A DNA stretch of 7,205 nucleotides from JAAYYM01 sp035271065 (GTDB taxonomy: Bacteria; Bacillota; Clostridia; Lachnospirales; Lachnospiraceae), in assembly GCA_035271065.1 (NCBI GenBank), contig DATESB010000078.1, positions 1 through 7,205 on the forward strand, read 5' to 3'. The notes under the pieces were generated by a model. That model searched no databases. It was given only the letters and a program-made list of their open reading frames with translations, and was not told the origin of the DNA. How positions within the stretch are numbered: the stretch's first letter is position 1; every line of letters begins with the position of its first letter. The translations under genes and the position numbers were made by a program. Of this stretch, positions 1 to 6,166 are shown in pieces.

Positions 1-535
1 TATTTGAATTTCCGCCTGAGTGATCGGCGTTCATATTTTTATACTTTACCTGTATCAGTTCTGCCATAACAGAAACTGCAATTTCTTCCGGCGTCTGCGC
101 TCCGATGGAGAGTCCAACCGGACTGTGAACTCTACGTAACAATTCTTCCTCTATACCTTCCTCACAAAGCGTATTCATCACTTGCTTAACACGTGTCTTG
201 CTGCCCATCATACCAATATAAGCATTTTTTTTATGAATCATTTGTCTCAGACAAGCCATGTCATAACGATGTCCGCGCGTTACAATCACAAAATAGGTAT
301 CACTGTCTCCCTCTATTTGAAGAAGTCCATTTTCAAAGGAATCACATACTACTTCATCTGCCCCTGCTGCCCTTGCATGGTCAGCAAAGATAGGTCTGTC
401 TTCCAATACAGTTACATGAAACCCCAGCATCTTTCCCATCTGAATGATTGGTATCGAAACATGACCGCCTCCGCAAATGACGAGCCGATATTCCCTGCAT
501 GTGATGTTTTTAAGAAATTCTCTGCTGATACTCAT
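1..535 (-). CDS. XdhC-family molybdenum hydroxylase maturation protein, short form, 3' end cut by window edge
   Basis: The visible part is 178 complete codons with no stop, starting MSISREFLKN at the ATG 533-535 and running off the left edge. XdhC proteins bind the molybdenum cofactor, help its sulfuration and hand it to xanthine dehydrogenase-type enzymes in the cytosol. The sequence shows the XdhC Rossmann domain: CGGGHVS (glycines 22-24), the acidic end of the second strand with EDR at 45-47, VTRGHRYD at 85-92, IGMMGSK at 107-113 and the signature HSPVGLSIGAQTPEEIA at 137-153. The usual N-terminal XdhC/CoxI domain is missing, since the protein enters the Rossmann fold within about 17 residues. 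After about residue 165 the frame continues into a polar stretch (NMNADHSGGNSN) that may be a tail or a linker. It is the last gene of the operon seen here, after the molybdopterin-binding gene. Family call is strong; whether it is fused to another domain cannot be seen. Confidence 0.9.
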   Translation of the reverse strand, partial: MSISREFLKNITCREYRLVICGGGHVSIPIIQMGKMLGFHVTVLEDRPIFADHARAAGADEVVCDSFENGLLQIEGDSDTYFVIVTRGHRYDMACLRQMIHKKNAYIGMMGSKTRVKQVMNTLCEEGIEEELLRRVHSPVGLSIGAQTPEEIAVSVMAELIQVKYKNMNADHSGGNSN

Positions 536-542
536 ATATAAG

Positions 543-547
543 TTCCT
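543..547 (-). promoter_or_regulatory. Ribosome binding site of the XdhC-family gene
   Basis: The minus strand reads AGGAA followed by 7 bases and then the ATG at 533-535. An in-frame TAG lies a few codons upstream of that ATG with no other start between them, so this start is well fixed even though the protein begins directly in the Rossmann fold. Confidence 0.7.
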
Positions 548-552
548 ATTCT

Positions 553-573
553 ATGAAATCATACGATTTTCAT
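553..573 (-). repeat. Small imperfect inverted repeat between the molybdopterin-binding and XdhC genes
   Basis: On the minus strand ATGAAAATC and GATTTCAT flank a four-base loop GTAT, pairing with a single bulged A. The arms are AT-rich, and no T-run follows, so this is not a convincing intrinsic terminator. It lies in the 41-base intercistronic gap just upstream of the XdhC ribosome binding site, where it could be a weak mRNA hairpin or chance. Confidence 0.3.
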
Positions 574-576
574 GCT

Positions 577-1686
577 CTATTTGCCAAAACCACAATTCGG
601 AAATGTACATACTTCGCAGGACAGACACAAACCGCCCTCACCCAGTATGGAAAGATCCTTATCACAAAGTCGTTCATCTGCCATTAACCGTGGCAATACC
701 AAATCAAATATCGTTCTCTTTGCATACATGACACACCCCGGCAAACCAAGCACCGGATTTCCATTTTCGTCATATGCAAGCATGAACATCGCGCCCGGCA
801 GTACCGGTGCACCATAAGTCACCACTGCTTTGCATGCATTCTTAATTGCAAGCGGTGTTCTGTCATCCGGATCGACACTCATGCCACCCAGACACACCAC
901 CATATCTGCACCGTCATCAATCAACTGTCTGATTGCTTCCGTAATCTTCTCATGATTGTCATCACATAATACTTGTCCAATCACTTCTGCATCAAATTCT
1001 GAAAGTTTCTCATAGATTACCGGTGTAAATGTGTCCTTGATACGTCCGTGATATACTTCACTGCCTGTTGTAACAATACCTACTTTCTTGGATTTAAAGG
1101 GTAATATCTGTACAATCGGAGTATCCTCTTCTGTATTGTCTGTATCCTCCGCAATCTTCCGTATTACCTCACGTGCATGTGCGAGTTTTGCCTCTTCAAT
1201 CACAAGCGGTATTACACGCATGCCTGCAAGTTTATCGCCGGCGCGCACTGCTGTATTACCATGTCTGGTTGCAATCATCAACTCACCAACCGCATTCAAT
1301 GCATTGAGTTTTTGCTTGTTGATTTTCAGGAGGCCATTGCAATCCGCAATTAATTCCAGTTTTCCCTCTTTAATCTCTGTCTGCCTCATATGATGCTTCT
1401 GCAAGTATGCTTCTGTAGCAATGGTACTGCTGTCATCGGCAGATAAACAATCTCCCAAACAGATATCCCGTAACAGCAATACTGCCTCATCCTCATGCAA
1501 CATTCCCTCCTGCTTTTCCCATACATACAGATGTTCCTTCCCAACAGACAACAACACCGGAATATCTTCCTCCCGTACAATATGACCCTTGCGAAAAACA
1601 GCATCCTTTGTAACACCCTTTATAATCTGTGTAATATCGTGACATATTACATGTCCGACTGCATCTTCTGTCCTGATTAGTTTCAT
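577..1686 (-). CDS. Molybdopterin-binding protein (MoeA/CinA-like) with cysteine-rich C-terminal tail
   Basis: This complete 369-residue protein (start ATG 1684-1686, stop TAG) begins MKLIRTEDAVGHV. The first half resembles the non-catalytic N-terminal parts of MoeA-like proteins. Residues about 200-345 form a MoCF/MogA-type molybdopterin-binding fold: KKVGIVTTGSEV (TTGSEV at 206-211), GGMSVDPDD at 267-275, APVLPGAM and GLPGCVMYA. The final 16 residues, CLSCEVCTFPNCGFGK, place cysteines at 354, 357, 360 and 365 and look like a small metal or Fe-S site absent from ordinary MoeA. It is shorter than MoeA (about 400 residues), and GGMSVDPDD differs from the MoeA GGxS(V/M)G pattern, so it is probably not the housekeeping molybdate insertase. 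Relatives usually sit next to xanthine dehydrogenase-type genes. I infer a role in delivering or modifying the molybdenum cofactor for a hydroxylase encoded nearby. It overlaps hydA by 4 bases and precedes the XdhC gene by 41 bases. Fold assignment is firm; the specific step is unknown. Confidence 0.85.
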   Translation of the reverse strand: MKLIRTEDAVGHVICHDITQIIKGVTKDAVFRKGHIVREEDIPVLLSVGKEHLYVWEKQEGMLHEDEAVLLLRDICLGDCLSADDSSTIATEAYLQKHHMRQTEIKEGKLELIADCNGLLKINKQKLNALNAVGELMIATRHGNTAVRAGDKLAGMRVIPLVIEEAKLAHAREVIRKIAEDTDNTEEDTPIVQILPFKSKKVGIVTTGSEVYHGRIKDTFTPVIYEKLSEFDAEVIGQVLCDDNHEKITEAIRQLIDDGADMVVCLGGMSVDPDDRTPLAIKNACKAVVTYGAPVLPGAMFMLAYDENGNPVLGLPGCVMYAKRTIFDLVLPRLMADERLCDKDLSILGEGGLCLSCEVCTFPNCGFGK

Positions 1687-3065
1687 AATCCGCCCTTCCC
1701 TCTTGCAATATAGCATCCTGCATTTTCGCGGATAACCTCACCTTTCTCAGCCACAAACATCCCCCGCAGAAATACTTTTTCGGCCATTCCTCTGACTTTA
1801 ATACCTTCATATGGTGAATAATCCATATTGTATAGTTGTGATTCCGCAGAAAGTGTTCTTCTGTAATTCGGATTCCAAATTACCAAATCAGCATCAGAGC
1901 CCACTTCAATACAGCCTTTTCGCGGATACATTCCATAAAGTTTTGCAGGATTTTCAGAAAGCAGTGCACACATCTGCTCCAATGTTATCTTCTCCTCCAG
2001 TACCCCATAGGTATAGATTAAATGCGGTCTATGCGATACACCCGGCATACCATTCGGTATCCTTGTAAAGTCAGTTTGCCCTAATCGCTTCTGCTCCATT
2101 GAGAAACTGCAATGATCAGTTGCAATCGTATCAATCTGTCCATCCGTCAATGCCTTCCAGAGACATGTTTTGTCTGCCTGTTTTCTTAACGGTGGTGAGC
2201 ATACATACTTTGCACTTTCAAAGCCTTCAAGTTCATAGCGACTATCATCTAAAATTAAGTATTGCGGGCAAGTCTCAACATATACCTGCTGCCCCTTTTC
2301 ACGCGCTCTCAAAATCTCTTCATAACCTTCTGTTGAACTCAAGTGAACGATAACCACCGGCACATCTACCAGTTTTGCAATTGTAAGAAGTCTGTGAATT
2401 GCCTCTGCCTCTACGCACGCAGGTCTGGAAAGCGGGTGAGCACTTGGCGTATAATTACCGTCCCGCTTCTGTCTTGCAATCAATTCATTGATTAAGTCAC
2501 CATTTTCGCAATGTACGCCTACAATACCGCCAAATGTCTTCATTCTGGTTAAGACTTCAAATATAACCGCATCGCTCACTCTGATGTCATAAGTCATATA
2601 TAATTTGAAAGAAGTTACTCCATTTACAAACATGTCTTTAATTTCTTCAAAGGTGGTCTCATTCCAATCAGAAATCGCCATATGGAACGCATAATCACAG
2701 GAACTGACTCCGTCGGCCTTTAAATGCCAGTTATCAAGTGCCTGCCGTAACGTTTCTTTCTTATTCTGTGTTGCAAAGTCAATGATACAGGTAGTACCGC
2801 CTGCAATTGCTGCCTTGGTTCCACTTGCAAAATCATCCGCTGTCACTGTTCCGGAAACTTCCAAATCAAAGTGTGTATGCGCATCAATGAAACCCGGGAA
2901 AATCAGTCTGTCCTTCGCATCTACCCGAGTTGCATCCGGTGCCTGCAGTTTTTCTCCGATTTGTTCGATTTTTCCGTTTTCAATTAGAATATCCGCTGTT
3001 CGTCTCGATTTACCGGAAATAATGGTTCCGCCGGTAATTAAATATCTAGTTGCCATCTTCGTCAT
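1683..3065 (-). CDS. hydA: D-hydantoinase / dihydropyrimidinase (HyuA-like cyclic amidohydrolase)
   Basis: This complete protein has 460 residues (457 from the second ATG), the normal length for the family. It hydrolyses a cyclic ureide such as a hydantoin or dihydropyrimidine to an N-carbamoyl amino acid, using a binuclear metal site in the cytosol. All expected ligands are visible: H63 and H65 in DAHTHFD, the carboxylatable K154 in SFKLYMTY, H185 in VHCEN, H241 in IVHLSS and D317 in ATDHCSF, with Y156 in the position of the substrate-stabilising tyrosine. Further family segments are VETCPQYL, CSPPLR and NGMPGV. Similarity to E. coli HyuA, as I recall it, is clear, and that gene sits in the corresponding cluster. 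It follows ygfK by 41 bases, and its TGA overlaps the next ATG (ATGA). This position suggests it opens a ring made by YgfK or by a nearby molybdenum hydroxylase, which is an inference. Allantoinase or dihydroorotase activity is less likely given the overall motif match. Confidence 0.93.
   Translation of the reverse strand: MTKMATRYLITGGTIISGKSRRTADILIENGKIEQIGEKLQAPDATRVDAKDRLIFPGFIDAHTHFDLEVSGTVTADDFASGTKAAIAGGTTCIIDFATQNKKETLRQALDNWHLKADGVSSCDYAFHMAISDWNETTFEEIKDMFVNGVTSFKLYMTYDIRVSDAVIFEVLTRMKTFGGIVGVHCENGDLINELIARQKRDGNYTPSAHPLSRPACVEAEAIHRLLTIAKLVDVPVVIVHLSSTEGYEEILRAREKGQQVYVETCPQYLILDDSRYELEGFESAKYVCSPPLRKQADKTCLWKALTDGQIDTIATDHCSFSMEQKRLGQTDFTRIPNGMPGVSHRPHLIYTYGVLEEKITLEQMCALLSENPAKLYGMYPRKGCIEVGSDADLVIWNPNYRRTLSAESQLYNMDYSPYEGIKVRGMAEKVFLRGMFVAEKGEVIRENAGCYIARGKGGL
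1693..1697 (-). promoter_or_regulatory. Ribosome binding site deciding the start of the molybdopterin-binding protein
   Basis: The minus strand reads AAGGG and then 6 bases before the ATG at 1684-1686. An in-frame ATG 30 bases upstream (1714-1716) has no usable Shine-Dalgarno sequence and would add ten residues that do not look like the family. The downstream ATG overlaps the hydA stop as ATGA, which favours translational coupling. Confidence 0.65.
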
Positions 3066-3068
3066 CTT

Positions 3069-3074
3069 CTTTCC
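3069..3074 (-). promoter_or_regulatory. Weak ribosome binding site of hydA, start ambiguous
   Basis: The minus strand reads GGAAAG shortly before two in-frame ATG codons, at 3063-3065 and 3054-3056. Spacing is 3 bases to the first and 12 to the second, so neither is ideal; counting only the GGA part gives 6 bases to the first. The 41-base gap between ygfK and hydA contains no hairpin. The second ATG would give the start MATRYLITGG, which sits closer to the usual hydantoinase N-terminus. Confidence 0.4.
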
Positions 3075-3106
3075 GTTTTGTCTCGCTTAACTGTCTTTTA
3101 TCTACC

Positions 3107-6100
3107 TTACAACAGGTAGCCATAGTCCTTATAAATCGTCTCAATCAGTGTAACAATCTGCGAATCAATTCCTTCTGCCTCATCAAACACCTCTGCGCTG
3201 TATAAATGTTCTTTGATACGCAGTTTATAGGTTCCTTTCTTCACATCCGTAAATACAAATCCTTGGTTCTTACTGTTTAGAAACTCATCCTCTGTATGGA
3301 ACAGCGTCAATTTATCCAGATACGGTGCACTATCATACGGACAGAAACTCTTGCAGTTACCGCATTCATTGCACATTTGGTCTATATGAATAATCTGTGA
3401 CTTCTCTTTTCCCGGCACACGTACAGAGATATTCGCTCTGTTCGGGCACACCTCAACACAATTTTCACAAACTGCGAAACAAGACAGGCAGCGTTCATAC
3501 TCAGCCTTTGCCCTTTGCTCTGTTGTGGTAGTTTTGATGTCACCATCCTTGGAATCGCAAATAACACCGTGTTTCTCGTAGATATCCCGTAAATCCCTAT
3601 CTTCATTGACGTCTCGCGCCAAACGTTCACCGAGTATTGCCTCTACTGCCTTTGTAGCATCTGCAATTGCTTCCACTACTGTTGCAGGCCCTCTTCGTCC
3701 ATCACCGATGATATAAACTCCGGGAATGCTGCACTGTAACGTGTCTGCATCGACAACGGGTGCTTTTTTCTCTGTCAGCATGATATTATTATCTCGATAG
3801 AAATCATCATCTACTTTCTCACCAACTGCTGCAATCACAATGTCCGCAGGTATTTCTACTGTTTCATCTGTTTCTACCGGAGTACGTCTTCCGGAAGCAT
3901 CCGGCTCGCCAAGTACCATGCGATTGCAGATTAAGACATTTTCCTCGAAACTAACCGGAGCCAAAAGCTCCATGAATTCTACCCCTTCTTCAATTGCAAG
4001 CAGTAATTCTTCCTCATCAGCCGGCATATATCGCTTGGTTCTTCGATAAATCAGCGTCACTTTCTCCACACCATCTACGCGAATTGCCGCACGTGCCGCA
4101 TCCATTGCAGTATTACCGCCGCCAACCACAACAACCTGCTCTCCGATATCCATAATACCGTCTGTATTCTTAAAATCCTCAAGGAATGTAATCGCATTGA
4201 TAGCAGAACCGGCCTTCATTGGCAGAATTCCTTCCTTTTCAGCTCCGATAGCTACAATAATATTATGAAATCCCCTGTCCTTTACTTCTTGGATACTTCC
4301 GATATGTGAATTGACCTCAATGTGGACACCCAATCGTTCCAAAAACGCCACATCCTTCATGACATCTTCGGTAGAAATTCGAAATTCCGGAATCACATGA
4401 CGTACCACACCACCCAGTACTTCTTTCTTCTCAAATATCGTGACATCTGTGCCTGCACGCGCCAGAAAATATGCTGCCGCAATCCCTGCCGGTCCCGCCC
4501 CGATAATTGCCACTTTCCCTTTATCTTTTGTTCCCGTCATATGCCCCTGTAGCACAGTATCATACCCACCACGTGCAGCACGCAGTTTCATCTTGCGAAT
4601 ATGTACAGACTCTTCATAGAAATTGCGGGTACATCTGTTCATACATCTGTGAGCACAAATCGTTCCCGTAATATAAGGAAGCGGATTTTTCTCCATAATG
4701 ACATAGAGTGCCTTGGCATATTCACCTCTTGATACCAGTTCCATATATGCGGTGATATCCTGATGTATCGGGCAACCTTCCCTGCACGGAGCCGTAAAAC
4801 AATCAATTAACGGAACTTTTTTATCTGACTTTCTTGACGGAAGTGGCTTGGGAGATTTTTTATGATTTTTATCTCTTCTTGCAGCCTTTGCCAATGTCGC
4901 AATTGCATCCGCATTAGGTTCCAAATTTGACGGATAACCTTCTCTTCCGACCATAAACAAATCTCCTATCTGCGTCAGTCTCTGATAGCCACCCGGTTTC
5001 AGCAACGTTGTTGCCATTGTAATCGGCCAAATACCTGCTTCAAATATCTTTTGAATGTTATGATAATCCGCGCCGCCTGAATAAGAAATGCGCAGTTTTC
5101 CGTCAAATTCCGCTGCCAGTTTTGCAGCCAACGCAATCGAAAGTGGATATAAAGAACGTCCCGACATATACATCTCTTCACCCGGCAGTTCACCTGCCTT
5201 AATGTCCACCGGAAATGTATTCGTCAGTTTCACCCCAAATTGCAGGTTCTCTTTTTCAGCAAGTGCCATCAATCTCTTAAGCATCGGCACTGCATCCTGA
5301 TATTGCAAATCATCCTTAAAATGAAATTCTGAGAATTCTACATATTCATAGCCCATATCATCCAAAACCCGGCGTGCAAACTCATATCCCAGTAACGTCG
5401 GATTACATTTGATAAAAGTATGTAAGTGCTTTTCTTCTATTAAATATGTCGCAATACGCTCAATCTCCTGTGGAGGACATCCATGCAGCGTCGAAAGCGT
5501 GATGGAATTGCAGACATGCGGTGAAATTGATTCCACATCTTCTGCCGTAATATCCTTAAAAAGTTCCAGATGTCCAAGTGCAAATTCTTTACACTCTTTG
5601 AATATTTTTGTTGAAGATGCATCTTTCAAGCCTTCAATAAAATCATCTATTTTTTTTGTCTGAATCCCTTCCAAGTCATATCCCACACTCATATTGAAGA
5701 TAAATCCATCCATTTGGCCGATGCCATACTCTTTTGCTATCAATTTAATGGCAAACCACGCCTTTACATATTCCTCAAATGCCTGCGAAACCGTCAATTC
5801 CGTAGACCATTCTACATTGTAACCCTCGTCATCAGCCAGAATACAGGGTTTACTCACCGGCAAGTCCTCGCCGTCTATCTTCTGCACCGTTTTAAGTTCA
5901 AAAAATCTTGCACCTGCATAATAAGCTGCTACAATATTCTGTGCCAACTGTGTATGCGGTCCCGCTGCCGGTCCGAAGGGTGTCTCCATTTTCTCTGAGA
6001 ATAGCGGAAGCGTCTGATTTTGCTTTGCAATAAACGGTGTACGTACTCCGAATACGCTTCCTTTTTTCTTCTCATTTAGTATCATGTTCATCAATTTCCA

Positions 6101-6130
6101 AAATGGAATTGGTATCATTTTGTCTCCCAT
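3107..6130 (-). CDS. ygfK: YgfK-type iron-sulfur flavoprotein oxidoreductase (annotated in databases as putative selenate reductase subunit)
   Basis: This complete 1007-residue protein, close to the roughly 1030 of E. coli YgfK, starts MGDKMIPIPF as that family does. Domains in order: residues about 45-415 are a dihydroorotate-dehydrogenase-like TIM barrel (GPAAGPHTQLAQN, LSTLHGCPP with C218, GEEMYMSGR, SYSGGA at 349-354). Residues about 416-440 are a lysine-rich linker. Residues 441-535 are a GltD-like iron-sulfur segment (C444, C449, C453, C492, C496, C500). Residues about 538-840 form an FAD/NAD(P)H reductase unit with GAGPAG at 544-549, GGGNTA at 670-675 and the FAD motif IIGDGRRGP near 807-815. 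Residues 881-930 form a ferredoxin-like end (C881, C884, C888, C891, C895, then C920, C923, C926, C930). The parts suggest cytosolic electron transfer from NAD(P)H through FAD and clusters to a flavin in the barrel, as in dihydropyrimidine dehydrogenase and its PreA/PreT relatives. I infer reduction of a purine-derived or pyrimidine-like ring. The selenate reductase name is historical, and no molybdopterin domain is present. Its neighbours, ssnA and hydA, support a role in purine degradation. Confidence 0.95.
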   Translation of the reverse strand: MGDKMIPIPFWKLMNMILNEKKKGSVFGVRTPFIAKQNQTLPLFSEKMETPFGPAAGPHTQLAQNIVAAYYAGARFFELKTVQKIDGEDLPVSKPCILADDEGYNVEWSTELTVSQAFEEYVKAWFAIKLIAKEYGIGQMDGFIFNMSVGYDLEGIQTKKIDDFIEGLKDASSTKIFKECKEFALGHLELFKDITAEDVESISPHVCNSITLSTLHGCPPQEIERIATYLIEEKHLHTFIKCNPTLLGYEFARRVLDDMGYEYVEFSEFHFKDDLQYQDAVPMLKRLMALAEKENLQFGVKLTNTFPVDIKAGELPGEEMYMSGRSLYPLSIALAAKLAAEFDGKLRISYSGGADYHNIQKIFEAGIWPITMATTLLKPGGYQRLTQIGDLFMVGREGYPSNLEPNADAIATLAKAARRDKNHKKSPKPLPSRKSDKKVPLIDCFTAPCREGCPIHQDITAYMELVSRGEYAKALYVIMEKNPLPYITGTICAHRCMNRCTRNFYEESVHIRKMKLRAARGGYDTVLQGHMTGTKDKGKVAIIGAGPAGIAAAYFLARAGTDVTIFEKKEVLGGVVRHVIPEFRISTEDVMKDVAFLERLGVHIEVNSHIGSIQEVKDRGFHNIIVAIGAEKEGILPMKAGSAINAITFLEDFKNTDGIMDIGEQVVVVGGGNTAMDAARAAIRVDGVEKVTLIYRRTKRYMPADEEELLLAIEEGVEFMELLAPVSFEENVLICNRMVLGEPDASGRRTPVETDETVEIPADIVIAAVGEKVDDDFYRDNNIMLTEKKAPVVDADTLQCSIPGVYIIGDGRRGPATVVEAIADATKAVEAILGERLARDVNEDRDLRDIYEKHGVICDSKDGDIKTTTTEQRAKAEYERCLSCFAVCENCVEVCPNRANISVRVPGKEKSQIIHIDQMCNECGNCKSFCPYDSAPYLDKLTLFHTEDEFLNSKNQGFVFTDVKKGTYKLRIKEHLYSAEVFDEAEGIDSQIVTLIETIYKDYGYLL

Positions 6131-6137
6131 ATGTCTG

Positions 6138-6145
6138 CCCTCCTT
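6138..6145 (-). promoter_or_regulatory. Strong ribosome binding site of ygfK
   Basis: The minus strand reads AAGGAGGG and then 7 bases before the ATG at 6128-6130. It is the closest match to the consensus Shine-Dalgarno sequence in the window and fixes the ygfK start. It lies in the 36-base gap after the ssnA stop, where no hairpin or T-run is seen, so transcription probably reads through from ssnA. Confidence 0.85.
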
Positions 6146-6166
6146 GTACCTGCTGTTGCGTTGCTA

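Noticed and set aside
553..573. Inverted repeat as an intrinsic terminator
   Set aside because: The stem is AT-rich with a bulge, and no run of T follows on the minus strand; it sits directly before the next gene's ribosome binding site.
559..573. Four-codon reading frame ATG AAA ATC GTA TGA in the gap before the XdhC gene
   Set aside because: No Shine-Dalgarno sequence precedes it, and such short frames are expected by chance.
1684..1716. Upstream ATG at 1714-1716 as the start of the molybdopterin-binding protein
   Set aside because: It has no usable Shine-Dalgarno sequence and would extend the overlap with hydA to 34 bases, whereas the ATG at 1684-1686 has AAGGG at good spacing and an ATGA overlap.
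5409..5663. Plus-strand open frames opposite ygfK and the other genes
   Set aside because: They lie antisense to strongly supported conserved genes, show no recognisable domain and have serine- or cysteine-rich compositions typical of shadow frames.
3107..6130. YgfK as a true selenate reductase
   Set aside because: No molybdopterin oxidoreductase domain is present; the visible domains are a dihydroorotate-dehydrogenase-like barrel, an FAD/NAD(P)H unit and ferredoxin-like clusters.
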